Below, piece by piece: positions 53,544 through 62,243 of a DNA stretch of 64,000 nt. The translations under genes and the position numbers were made by a program. The DNA lies in assembly GCF_016587415.1 (NCBI RefSeq), contig NZ_BNJI01000003.1, positions 1,612,001 through 1,676,000 on the forward strand, in the 5' to 3' direction. Below the pieces are notes generated by a model, which was given only the letters and a program-made list of their open reading frames with translations, was not told the DNA's origin and searched no databases. The number at the start of each line of letters is the position of its first letter. Positions within the stretch are counted from its first letter, which is position 1. This DNA comes from Ktedonobacter sp. SOSP1-85 (GTDB taxonomy: Bacteria > Chloroflexota > Ktedonobacteria > Ktedonobacterales > Ktedonobacteraceae).

Positions 53544-54494
53544 TCACTTCGCCTCGAAGCCTATGCGCGGGTCAAGGACTGCATAGCCGACATCGACGAG
53601 CAAATTGGCTGCCATATACGAAAGGGCAGAGAGCAGCACAACTCCTTGAACGACTGGGTAGTCCTTGGAGAGGATGCTGGTCACAGCCAGTTGACCAATA
53701 CCAGGCCAGAGAAAAATGGTCTCTATGGCGAAGGTACCCGCCAGAATCGCGCCTACCTGTAAGCCTATAATCGTGAGCACGGGGATGATGGCGTTGCGCA
53801 AGGCATGAGTATAGAGTATTGTGCGCTCTCTCAAGCCCTTCGCGCGCGCGGTACGCACATAGTCCTGGCTCAATACCTCGATCATGCTGGCCCTGATCTG
53901 GCGCATATTGACTGCGATAGATCCAGCGCCCAGCGTTATCATAGGTAAAATAAGGTAGCGTAGGTTGCCTGCCGGGTCCTCTTGAAAGGAGATATAGCCA
54001 CCTGGAGGAAAGATGCGCAGGTTTACGGCAAATAAGAGCAAGAGAAACAAGCCCAGGACGAAGGCAGGGGTAGCCGTGCCAAGCAAGCTGACGATATTGA
54101 CGAGCCAATCGATCCAGGTATTGCGGTGCGTGGCGGCATAGACGCCCAGGGGAAAGGCCAGCAGCAGGGAGAAGAGCAGCGCGCTAAGGCCCAGTTCCGC
54201 GCTGGCGGGAAGCCGTTGCCAGATCGACTGTAGTACCGGCTGCTGGAGCTGGATCGATTGCCCCAGGTTGCCATGAAAAGCCTGCCAGAGCCAGGTGCCA
54301 AACTGTTCGGGCAGCGGTTTATCTAACCCTAATTGCTGGTGCAGGGCGGCGATGGCCGGGGGCGTAGCGTCCTCACCGAGTAGCACACGCGCCGGGTCGC
54401 CCGGAACAAGGTGAATAGTCATAAAAGTCATAAAGCTGACCAGCAACGCTACAGGAAGCATAAAAAGTAAGCGTTGTGCGATATAGCGGGCCAC
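53544..54494 (-). CDS. ABC peptide transporter permease, DppB/GsiC type
   Basis: Permease of 316 residues, partner of the DppC-type protein. It has the DppB hallmark MTIHLVPGDPARVLLG after the first helix and the EAA loop DYVRTARAKGLRERTILYTH. The GTG at 54494 is preferred because AAGGAG lies 6 bases upstream; the GTG at 54509 overlaps that site. The binding-protein gene lies 90 bases upstream, separated by a perfect hairpin. Confidence 0.92.
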   Translation of the reverse strand: MARYIAQRLLFMLPVALLVSFMTFMTIHLVPGDPARVLLGEDATPPAIAALHQQLGLDKPLPEQFGTWLWQAFHGNLGQSIQLQQPVLQSIWQRLPASAELGLSALLFSLLLAFPLGVYAATHRNTWIDWLVNIVSLLGTATPAFVLGLFLLLLFAVNLRIFPPGGYISFQEDPAGNLRYLILPMITLGAGSIAVNMRQIRASMIEVLSQDYVRTARAKGLRERTILYTHALRNAIIPVLTIIGLQVGAILAGTFAIETIFLWPGIGQLAVTSILSKDYPVVQGVVLLSALSYMAANLLVDVGYAVLDPRIGFEAK

Positions 54495-54527
54495 ACTGTA
54501 CTCCTTCACTAGTTTTGAGGTTATATA

Positions 54528-54579
54528 TATTGAGTATGGCTGCCTGGCCGGCGAAGCCAGCAGGCAGCCATACTCAATA
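54528..54579 (-). terminator. 19-bp perfect hairpin inside the peptide transporter operon
   Basis: Arms TATTGAGTATGGCTGCCTG (54528-54546) and complement (54561-54579), starting six bases after the binding-protein stop. It probably reduces transcription into, or protects mRNA upstream of, the permease genes, favouring the binding protein. Confidence 0.65.
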
Positions 54580-54584
54580 GGTTC

Positions 54585-56141
54585 CTATGAGGCCAGGGTT
54601 ACTGTCGCAAAGTTGTAAATGCCTGTTGGCTGGATCGTGAAGTTCTTGACGCTGGTGGTCGTTGCCTGGACTGAGACTCCGTGGTTGATAAAGATGTACG
54701 AGGCATCCTGCAAGATCAGTTGTTGCGCCTGCTGGTAGTCTGTCGCGCGCTCTTGCTGATCGCTGGAGGCGCGTGCCTTCTCCAGCAGGAGGTCTGTCTG
54801 GGGATTGGAGTACTGCATATTATTATTGCCGCCGCCTGTATGGAACCACGAGTACAGGTTGCCATCTGGATCGGGACGCCCACTCCAGCCAATCAGCGCT
54901 GCCTGGAAGTTATGGGCGCTGGTGTCGCTCAGAATGGTGGCAAAGGTCTCCTGTTTGATGTTGACGGTAATCCCGGCTGGCTGCAGCTCGGATTGAATAA
55001 ACTGTGCCTCCTGTGTATTGAGCGGCGAGCCACTGGGGACGAGCAGGGTAAAGGTGATGCTGGTCTTTCCCGCTTTGGCCAGAGCGGCTTTCGCTTTGCT
55101 AATATCGTAGGTGTAGGGCTTGAAGTTTTTGTCATAGGCCCAGCTAGTCGGTGAAATGGGGCCACTTGACAGAACACCATTGCCCTTGAGCACGGTATCC
55201 AGAATCTCCTGGCGGTTAACGCCCCACTCGATAGCCTGGCGCACATCGAGATTATCCAGGGGCGCGACCTTTGTGTTGAGCATAAAGCCGAAGAAGCTCA
55301 AGGCTGGTGCCTGTTTATAGGTCAGGTCGGGGTTGGATTTTGCCGACGAGATATCGTTCGGGTCAAGCCCGTCCGCAAGATTAATGGCCCCGGTTTGCAG
55401 GTTGGAGAAGCGCAGGCTGCCATTGGTGATGGGACGATAACGCACAGTATCCAGGTAGGGCAGCGCCTTCCCCTGACCATCCTTTTGCCAGTAAGAGGAG
55501 TTCTTCTTGATCGTGAGGTGGTCCCCTTTGGCCCATTCGCCAAACATAAATGGCCCGCTGCCAGCATTGGTAGGAGCATTTGCCAGGTTCGCGCCCAGTT
55601 TTTGAACCGCCGTTGGTGATAAGATCATGCCAGCGCGGTCGCTCAGGGTTGCGAGCAAGGGCGAAAAGGCTTTCTTGAGATTGAAGACTACGTGTGAAGC
55701 ATCCTGGGCCTGCACCGACTGGACGCTTGAAAGCTCGCTATAACGGGGCGATGATTGGTTGGATAGGATACGATTGATGTTAAATACAACCGCATCCGCG
55801 TTGAAAGGTGTGCCATCCTGGAACTTTACATCGGTGCGCAGGGTAAACACCAGTTGCGTGGGCGAGGAATACGACCAGGAGGTCGCCAGGTCAGGGACGA
55901 GCGCATTCTGCTCATTGACGTGAACCAGGGTGTCATAAATATTTAGCATTACCTGCCGATCAACAAGGGCCGTCGATTTGACTGGATCAAGCGTTACAAC
56001 ATCTGTGTTTAAGCCGACGGCTAGGTTACCACCAGTCTTGCTCTGGGTGCTAGACGTGGTGTCGCCGCCGCAGGCTGCTAGTAGCAGCGCCAGGGCGCTC
56101 AAGAGCAGAGAAAGTGTTAGGAGCAGCTTCGGCTGACCCAT
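54585..56141 (-). CDS. peptide ABC transporter substrate-binding lipoprotein, family 5
   Basis: Binding protein of 518 residues with a signal peptide and lipobox (ALALLLAACGG), so a membrane-anchored lipoprotein outside the cell. It belongs to SBP_bac_5 (DppA/OppA/GsiB): LVFTLRTDVKFQDGTPFNAD, and LDVRQAIEWGVNRQEILDTV near the hinge. GAGGAGG precedes the ATG at 56141. It is first in the operon with the two permeases and divergent from gamma-glutamyltransferase, so glutathione or gamma-glutamyl peptides are a plausible ligand. Confidence 0.92.
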   Translation of the reverse strand: MGQPKLLLTLSLLLSALALLLAACGGDTTSSTQSKTGGNLAVGLNTDVVTLDPVKSTALVDRQVMLNIYDTLVHVNEQNALVPDLATSWSYSSPTQLVFTLRTDVKFQDGTPFNADAVVFNINRILSNQSSPRYSELSSVQSVQAQDASHVVFNLKKAFSPLLATLSDRAGMILSPTAVQKLGANLANAPTNAGSGPFMFGEWAKGDHLTIKKNSSYWQKDGQGKALPYLDTVRYRPITNGSLRFSNLQTGAINLADGLDPNDISSAKSNPDLTYKQAPALSFFGFMLNTKVAPLDNLDVRQAIEWGVNRQEILDTVLKGNGVLSSGPISPTSWAYDKNFKPYTYDISKAKAALAKAGKTSITFTLLVPSGSPLNTQEAQFIQSELQPAGITVNIKQETFATILSDTSAHNFQAALIGWSGRPDPDGNLYSWFHTGGGNNNMQYSNPQTDLLLEKARASSDQQERATDYQQAQQLILQDASYIFINHGVSVQATTTSVKNFTIQPTGIYNFATVTLAS

Positions 56142-56345
56142 GCCTCCTCTTCGCCAAAAAGAATGTATCACGGCTCGGTTCCTTCCTTTGAAACTGATCC
56201 TGCCCCGCCAGAGAGGCTCCCTACTTCGAGACAGTACGACATGCCTATGAGGTCTCTAATAAAAAATTCCTTTCTGACCACCAAATAAAGATACGCTATC
56301 TTCTCAAAATTTCTCACCACTGCGTGGCGATGCATCCGGCAAGTC

Positions 56346-56373
56346 GTAGGGTCCATGCAAGCATGGACCCTAC
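56346..56373. repeat. short palindromic repeat, perfect 28-bp copy
   Basis: GTAGGGTCCATGCA followed by its exact complement. A second inverted pair TGCATCCGGCAA/TTGCCGGATGCA (about 56331 and 56389) surrounds it, making a longer element. It lies in the promoter region between the divergent binding-protein and ggt genes. Confidence 0.75.
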
Positions 56374-56416
56374 AGGTCTCCGTGTCATTTGCCGGATGCA
56401 CTAATGGCTCACCTAT

Positions 56417-56479
56417 GCATACTGGTGAGTGTGGTCGCTGGCTGGCTCCGCCAGCCAGCGACCACACTCACCAGTATGC
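56417..56479. terminator. 29-bp perfect hairpin in a divergent intergenic region
   Basis: Arms 56417-56445 and 56451-56479 are exact complements with a 5-base loop. There is no gene end here: it lies between two divergent starts, next to the palindromic repeat. Confidence 0.6.
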
Positions 56480-56739
56480 GAAGCGTCGCAGACGCTGAGA
56501 ATACATGATAACAAGAGGAACCACGTTGTTACCTCAAAAAAAAGTTGTCAGTTTCTGTAATAGAAGATAACATGAAGAAAGCAAGTGAGCCAGACTTTAT
56601 TTGACAATTTTTGCCTGGGGAATAAGATAGAAAGGCAAATGCAACTTGCTTGTTTTTAACAATATAATATAAAATCGACCTTTGTCAAGCTTCTTTTGTC
56701 AAGGCTTAATGCAGAGCTTTTCCTAGATATCCTATATAT

Positions 56740-56780
56740 AAAGTAATAAAGAATAGTTGTAAAGTAATAAAGAATAGTTG
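56740..56780. repeat. 21-bp tandem duplication upstream of ggt
   Basis: AAAGTAATAAAGAATAGTTG occurs at 56740-56759 and again at 56761-56780. It lies about 100 bp upstream of the gamma-glutamyltransferase start in A+T-rich DNA and might be a duplicated regulator site. The rest of the 56480-56884 interval is A+T-rich without a gene. Confidence 0.7.
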
Positions 56781-56884
56781 CTTGCTACAAGAATGTGATA
56801 TACTTCGGTAAATTCCTGCTTAAGTAGCAGCATATTTGTAATCTCAATGCGTCTTGCATTGCTTGTGGTAAAAGGAGGTTTCTC

Positions 56885-58507
56885 TTGGCCCTCACAGCAG
56901 GAGCACAGACATTTCCTCAACATCGTCCGGCTACCCTGGCCCGGCGGGGTATGGTTGCGGCCCCGCACTATCTGGCAGCGGAAGCCGGGTTAGATATCCT
57001 CAAGGCAGGTGGCAACGCGATTGATGCCGCCATCGCGGCGAGTGCCATGCTCCAGGTCGTCTATCCCTTTGTATGTGGTCTGGGCGGCGATGTATTTATG
57101 CTTATCTATGAAGGTGCTAGTGGAAAGCTCTACGGCTTAAATGGGAGTGGTCGCTCGGCTGGGACCGCGACCATTGAGCGCTATCATGAGCTGGGGTATG
57201 AGCGCATGCCAGTGTTTGGTATTCACTCCGTCACTGTACCTGGCTGTGCCAGTGGCTGGGGCGAGGCTGCGCAACGCTTTGGCCGCCTGGGATTAGGTGC
57301 GTCCCTGTCACCCGCGATCTCCTACGCGGAAGAAGGCTTTGCCATTGGACCCGACCTGCACACGGCCCTGACCAATGCCAGCGCCAGACCCGACGTTCAC
57401 CGTTCCTGGCATACCCATTTTCTCCCTGACGGTAGCGTACCCGCCCATGGGTCGATCATGCGTTTCCCCACGCTGGCGCGGACGCTACGTACCATCGCTA
57501 AAGAGGGGCCGGAGGCCTTCTACCAGGGGGCCATTGCCGAGCAGATCGCCAGCTTCTTCGCCCGCGAGGGTGGCTTGATTACGCGTGAGGACCTGGCAGC
57601 CCATCGCAGCGATTGGGTGACGCCCTTGAGCGTGCCTTTCGCGGGCCTGGATATCTATGAGCTTCCCCCCAATACCCAGGGGGTGACGGCTCTGCAAATG
57701 CTGGGCATGCTGGATCAACTTCCCCTCGGGGCCTCTCCTCTCTCCGCCGAAACGGTTCACCTGGCGGTTGAGGCCAAGAAGCTGGCCTTCGCTGATCGCC
57801 AGGCCTACCTGACTGATCTTGGGCACATGCGCGTCGATCCTGCCTCTCTTATTGAAGCCAATTATCTGGCAAGCAGGCGTGCGCTGATCGATCCCCAGCG
57901 CGCGCAGGCTTCTGTTGCTCCCGGCGGTTTTACGGGTGATACCGTCTATCTCTGCGCGGCGGATCGCGAGGGCAACGTGGTCTCGCTTATCCAGAGCAAC
58001 TATATGGGCTTTGGCAGCGGCGTGGTCGTGGATGATACGGGAATTGTGCTGCAAAATCGGGGCGCGTATTTCTCGCTGGACCCGTCTGCCGCCAATGCCC
58101 TGGCGCCTGGGAAGCGTACATTGCATACGCTCATTCCCTCCATGGCCCTGCGCGAGGGGCGACCCGCTATCGTCTTTGGTAGCATGGGCGGCGATGGTCA
58201 GGCTCAGACGCACCTCCAGGTCTACACGGCCCTTGCCCGCTATGGACTGAATATGCAGCAGGCCATTGAAATGCCGCGCTGGGTCCATGGTGCCATCCAT
58301 GGCACCGGCGGCGAGATGCTGCTGCTGGAGAACCGCTTCCCGAGCGAGACGGTCGATACGCTGCGCAGCCTGGGACACGAGGTACAGGAGGGCAAGCCAT
58401 GGCTCACGACCATGGGCTATGCCCAGGGTATCATTTTCGATCTCGCCACCGGCGTTATGCAGGGTGGCTCAGATCCCCGCGCCGAAGGCATCGCGGCTGG
58501 CTGGTAA
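56885..58507 (+). CDS. ggt: gamma-glutamyltransferase
   Basis: N-terminal-nucleophile hydrolase of 540 residues that splits or transfers the gamma-glutamyl group of glutathione and related peptides. The precursor should cleave itself before Thr353 (TGDTVYLCAADREGN). The region before it has GGNAIDAAIAASAML and GLGGDVFML. After it come NRGAYFSLDP and the SMGGDGQ loop. The start is TTG 56885, six bases after AAAGGAGG. No signal peptide is visible, so it may work inside the cell on imported peptides; the divergent peptide transporter supports this. Confidence 0.92.
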   Translation: MALTAGAQTFPQHRPATLARRGMVAAPHYLAAEAGLDILKAGGNAIDAAIAASAMLQVVYPFVCGLGGDVFMLIYEGASGKLYGLNGSGRSAGTATIERYHELGYERMPVFGIHSVTVPGCASGWGEAAQRFGRLGLGASLSPAISYAEEGFAIGPDLHTALTNASARPDVHRSWHTHFLPDGSVPAHGSIMRFPTLARTLRTIAKEGPEAFYQGAIAEQIASFFAREGGLITREDLAAHRSDWVTPLSVPFAGLDIYELPPNTQGVTALQMLGMLDQLPLGASPLSAETVHLAVEAKKLAFADRQAYLTDLGHMRVDPASLIEANYLASRRALIDPQRAQASVAPGGFTGDTVYLCAADREGNVVSLIQSNYMGFGSGVVVDDTGIVLQNRGAYFSLDPSAANALAPGKRTLHTLIPSMALREGRPAIVFGSMGGDGQAQTHLQVYTALARYGLNMQQAIEMPRWVHGAIHGTGGEMLLLENRFPSETVDTLRSLGHEVQEGKPWLTTMGYAQGIIFDLATGVMQGGSDPRAEGIAAGW

Positions 58508-58511
58508 GACG

Positions 58512-58565
58512 ATGGATACAAGCAGGGTGCCTTCCCATGTAGGAAGGCACCCTGCTTGTATCCAT
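58512..58565. terminator. 24-bp perfect hairpin between convergent genes
   Basis: Arms 58512-58535 and 58542-58565 with a 6-base loop, starting 5 bases after the ggt stop and ending 20 bases before the stop of the convergent MMPL gene. Confidence 0.68.
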
Positions 58566-58585
58566 TTCTTATATTTGGTGCGGCC

Positions 58586-60886
58586 TCAAACGGGCGCGGC
58601 CTCTTCTTCTGGAGTATACAGTGTGCCTGTGGGCTGATCCTCCAGGGACTCGCGCAGGCCGAAGCGCTGCCAGAGTACTTGGAGGGGGCGAGGCGCCCAC
58701 CAGTTCCAGGCTCCAAGTAGGTTCATCATCGCGGGTACCAGCAGGCCACGCACCAGGGTCGCGTCCATCAGGATAGCCAGCGAGATGCCGACGCCAATCT
58801 CCTGAATGACCAGGATGCGCGAGGAGGCGAAGGCTGCCACGACGATTGCCAGCAGAAGCGCAGCGCTGGTAATCAGCCAGCCAGTGCGTTGCAGGCCGGT
58901 CGCCACGCTCTCGCGGTTGTCCCCGCTACGATCAAATTGCTCCTTGATACGACTGAGCAGGAAGACCTCGTAGTCCATCGAGAGGCCGAAGGCGATGGCA
59001 AAGATGAGGATGGGCTGAGTGCTGTCCAGGCTACCAAAGGCTCTGAACTGTAACAGGTTTTGCAGGTGCCCATCCTGAAAGATCCAGACCAGCGCGCCAA
59101 AGGTGGCGGTCAGGGAGAGCGTATTCAGGAGAATGGCCTTGAGTGGCATAATCAGCGAGCCAGTCATGAGGAAGAGCAGGACAAAGATCGCCACGCCCAT
59201 CAGGAGCAGAGCGTAGGGGAACGTCGTCAGCAGGCTGGCGAACTGGTCCACCTCTTCCGCTGGCGTGCCACCCACCATCCGGCTCAAGCCTGTGGGTGGC
59301 GAGATAGCACGCACATCTTTAACCAGGCTTCTGGCATCATCAGAGCTGGCATCCAGGTTCGCCGTCAAGATGATCTCGGTTACGTTCTGCTTCGCCAGTT
59401 GTTTTGCAGCCTCTGTGATTTGCGGATTTGAGGCTGGATGCGCGTAGATCTGCTGATATTGCGCCAGCGTCAGGCCGGGAACCAGGCTGACCACGCTCTG
59501 CACATTCGTGACATGCTTCAATTGTTTGAGCTTGCTGACATAGGTATTGAGCTTTACCAGGTTCTCTGTGCTCAGAGCATCCCCCGGCGTGCGCACGGCA
59601 ATCGTGAGCTGAGAGTTGTCCTGGTCAGGGAAGTTCTGCTTGAGCTGTTCAACTACGATGCGCGAGGAGGCATTCAAGGGCAGCGAGTGCTCATCGGTCT
59701 GCGAGAATGAAGCATGCAGGAAGGGCGTACCCAGTAGTAGCAGAAAGGCAATAGCCACAATCGTAATGGGAATGCTCCAGCGCATCACAAAGTAGGAGAG
59801 GCGGTACCAGGCGCCCTGGCGTGTATCGCTGGCGGAACGCTGGCGGCGACGCAAGAGACGTTGTATGGAGAGCGCGTTCACACGATGCCCTAGCAGGGCC
59901 AGGATGGCGGGCAGAAGCGTGATTGACCCCAGCATCGCGACCAGCGCCGAGGCGATCATGGCCATACCTATCGAGCGCAGAACATCCTGGGGAAAGATCA
60001 GCAGGCTTATCAGGCTGGTGCAGACCGTCAGCCCGGAGAAGAGCACGGTGCGCCCGGCGGTCGCCATCGTACGCTGAATGGCCCTGCTCACCTGGTCAGG
60101 ATTGCTCGCCAGCTCCTCGCGGAAGCGGGTAATGATAAAGAGTGCGTAGTCAATCGCCAGGCCCAGCCCGATAATGGTAATCACATTCGTGGCGAAGCTT
60201 GAGACGCTGGTAAAGGTTGTAATCACGCGCAGGATCGCGAACGAGCCAACAATGGCGAAGCCACCAATCAGCAAAGGGAGCAGCGCTGCGACCAGCCCAT
60301 TAAAAATGAGCACCAGTAGCAAGGCTACCAGGGGCAGGGCGATGGTCTCAGAAAAGGCCAGGTCATGCTCCAATTGCTGGTTAAATTGGATATCGGTTGC
60401 CAGCGAGCCACCTATGTCGACATGTAGCGGAGGCGCCTTGAGCAGTGGAGTCAGGGCGTCATAGACCTTTGTCCCGCCCGCGCTGGTATTGACCTCCATA
60501 TAGAGCAAGGCCTGGTGCTTGTCGTGCGAGAGAAAAGAAGAACTGTGAGTCGTGTAATAGGAGGAGAAGGCCGAGACCTCCGGGCGGGCCTTCAAGGTTG
60601 CGCTTAATTGCTGCGCGGCCTGCGCAAACTGCGGGTCGGTCGCCACTAAGCGCGGATCGCTGAGCAGGACCAGCACTGTATCAGTATTCTTGCCTTTGGA
60701 GGCAAAGGTGTTTTTGAGTAGATCGCGTGCCTGAACCGATTCGCTATGTGGGTCCTCGATATTAATGCCACGCAGAGCATCAAAGACCTGGAAACCATAC
60801 AGAGCCATAAAAACGGTGAGTACAACTGCCAACAAAACCACCCACCACCGCGTCCGGTACAGCTTGTCACCAAGCCAGAGTAACAT
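58586..60886 (-). CDS. MMPL family RND-type membrane transporter
   Basis: Membrane protein of 766 residues with two repeats of one plus five helices, each starting with a large extracytoplasmic loop. Typical sites are seen: GLGLAIDYALFIITRFREEL in the first repeat and FGLSMDYEVFLLSRIKEQFD in the second, with the Asp-Tyr pairs that relay protons. Such proteins export lipids, siderophores or drugs. It ends in a short acidic tail. No regulator or accessory gene adjoins it, so the substrate is open. Confidence 0.92.
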   Translation of the reverse strand: MLLWLGDKLYRTRWWVVLLAVVLTVFMALYGFQVFDALRGINIEDPHSESVQARDLLKNTFASKGKNTDTVLVLLSDPRLVATDPQFAQAAQQLSATLKARPEVSAFSSYYTTHSSSFLSHDKHQALLYMEVNTSAGGTKVYDALTPLLKAPPLHVDIGGSLATDIQFNQQLEHDLAFSETIALPLVALLLVLIFNGLVAALLPLLIGGFAIVGSFAILRVITTFTSVSSFATNVITIIGLGLAIDYALFIITRFREELASNPDQVSRAIQRTMATAGRTVLFSGLTVCTSLISLLIFPQDVLRSIGMAMIASALVAMLGSITLLPAILALLGHRVNALSIQRLLRRRQRSASDTRQGAWYRLSYFVMRWSIPITIVAIAFLLLLGTPFLHASFSQTDEHSLPLNASSRIVVEQLKQNFPDQDNSQLTIAVRTPGDALSTENLVKLNTYVSKLKQLKHVTNVQSVVSLVPGLTLAQYQQIYAHPASNPQITEAAKQLAKQNVTEIILTANLDASSDDARSLVKDVRAISPPTGLSRMVGGTPAEEVDQFASLLTTFPYALLLMGVAIFVLLFLMTGSLIMPLKAILLNTLSLTATFGALVWIFQDGHLQNLLQFRAFGSLDSTQPILIFAIAFGLSMDYEVFLLSRIKEQFDRSGDNRESVATGLQRTGWLITSAALLLAIVVAAFASSRILVIQEIGVGISLAILMDATLVRGLLVPAMMNLLGAWNWWAPRPLQVLWQRFGLRESLEDQPTGTLYTPEEEAAPV

Positions 60887-61066
60887 AGGGCACCCTTTCG
60901 CCTTATCGGGAAATACACCAGCAACACACTAATATTTTCGATCTATAGATGTTCCAGGTGAATAATACCATAGACACCACGTTTAGGGCGCGTCGATTTA
61001 TCTCCTGGGTCGAGATACAACCCCGACGTGTCAATGTTCACCCTCATCTCACCACAAAAAAGTGTG

Positions 61067-61104
61067 TTGCCTGGGGATGCATACGCTCACGTATGCCCAG
61101 GCAA
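61067..61104 (-). terminator. hairpin at the end of the GNAT gene
   Basis: TTGCCTGGG (61067-61075) with CCCAGGCAA (61096-61104), and an inner CATACG/CGTATG stem. It overlaps the stop codon region of the minus-strand GNAT gene. Confidence 0.5.
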
Positions 61105-61554
61105 ACTGAAGCGCATCTTCGGCCTGCCTTCCGCGCCCAGGCGCTGATAAAAGCTGATCGCTCGCTCATTCCATATAGGCGTTTGCCATTGTACATTCAC
61201 GCAGCCTAACTTGAGTGCCAGGTGTGCGATCTCCTTGACCAGCAGAGGCCCAAGCCCTCTACCGCGTGTATTCTCTCGAAGATACAGGCAGTCCATATGC
61301 AAGAATGAAGCGGCATCCCAGGTTGAGAACTCCTGTGTGGCTGTGGCGTATCCAAGTAGTTTTCCATCCTGTTCAATGACCCAGGCATACAGGCGCGGAG
61401 GCGTCGAGAAGAGCGCGGAGGATAATTGTTCCCCTTTGCCCTGGGGATTATATCTGGCACCTTCATAGGCCGCATGTTCCGCGCATAGTTGTATGAGCGC
61501 TTCGATATCGTCGGGTACGGCTTCCCGAATGAGGCAGGGCTGCTGATAAGACAT
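61087..61554 (-). CDS. GNAT family N-acetyltransferase
   Basis: Acetyl-CoA-dependent acetyltransferase of 155 residues. The acetyl-CoA motif is seen in YLRENTRGRGLGPLLVKEIA (Q/R-x-x-G-x-G/A). The C-terminal strand NERAISFYQRLGAE is also typical of the family. It resembles diamine/amino-group acetyltransferases, but the substrate cannot be read. It stands alone, upstream of the MMPL gene and in the same orientation. Confidence 0.9.
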   Translation of the reverse strand: MSYQQPCLIREAVPDDIEALIQLCAEHAAYEGARYNPQGKGEQLSSALFSTPPRLYAWVIEQDGKLLGYATATQEFSTWDAASFLHMDCLYLRENTRGRGLGPLLVKEIAHLALKLGCVNVQWQTPIWNERAISFYQRLGAEGRPKMRFSLPGHT

Positions 61555-61601
61555 TGGTTTCCCATCTATAGACTACTACCGGCTCATTTCAAGCCAGGTT
61601 G

Positions 61602-61627
61602 CGGCGAAAACCTGCCAGGTTTTCGCC
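61602..61627 (-). terminator. 12-bp hairpin after the rhodanese gene
   Basis: GGCGAAAACCTG (61602-61613) with CAGGTTTTCGCC (61616-61627). It lies about 45 bases past the stop codon of the minus-strand rhodanese gene. Confidence 0.5.
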
Positions 61628-61672
61628 CAAGGTGATCACGGAACGATAAAGCGCGAACGAGCAGGCATTCTC

Positions 61673-62113
61673 CTAGCGAATGAGGGGCGCCTGGTCGCCA
61701 AGTGTTCCCTCCACCTCACCGCCTTCGCGCCGCCAGTATTCGATCCCTCCAATCATTTCTTTCACGCCGAAGCCCAGGGCACTCAGCCTTGCCGTCGCTT
61801 TGGTCGCGGCATTACATCCAGGCGACCAGCAATAGACGACCAGCGGTTTTTCTTTGGAGAGATGGGCTGTCGATTCAGCGGTAATCTTGCGATAGGGAAG
61901 GCTGATCGAGCCTGGAATATGGCATTCCTCGAAATCCTGCGCACCACGTGCATCAATCAGTAGAAAGCTGTCCTGACCGCGTTGCAGATCCAGGCGTACA
62001 TCGGAGGCATCAGTTTCTACGGAGAGTTTAGCGAGAAAGTGGCGCTGTGCCTCCTCCGGGCTGGCGACTGGTGTTTCTAGCACTAAAGAAAAACGGGACT
62101 TTGTGGTGCTCAT
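61673..62113 (-). CDS. rhodanese-like domain protein
   Basis: Single rhodanese domain of 146 residues, a possible sulfur carrier or thiosulfate sulfurtransferase. The domain begins LLIDARGAQDFEECHIPGSI, and the active-site loop YCWSPGCNAATKATA contains the likely catalytic Cys. The N-terminal 40 residues are an unrelated helical extension. It is divergent from the LysR-type gene, which may regulate it; such pairs are common. Confidence 0.88.
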   Translation of the reverse strand: MSTTKSRFSLVLETPVASPEEAQRHFLAKLSVETDASDVRLDLQRGQDSFLLIDARGAQDFEECHIPGSISLPYRKITAESTAHLSKEKPLVVYCWSPGCNAATKATARLSALGFGVKEMIGGIEYWRREGGEVEGTLGDQAPLIR

Positions 62114-62243
62114 GGTTCTGACTCCTTTTGTAATCGTACTTATGGTTCAGGTTGGTGTAGGAGTACTTTACCATAGACGCAAGCATTAGCGTTAGCTATA
62201 ATCTTTGATGAAAAGTATTAAGAATATTGATGGATGGCCATAG

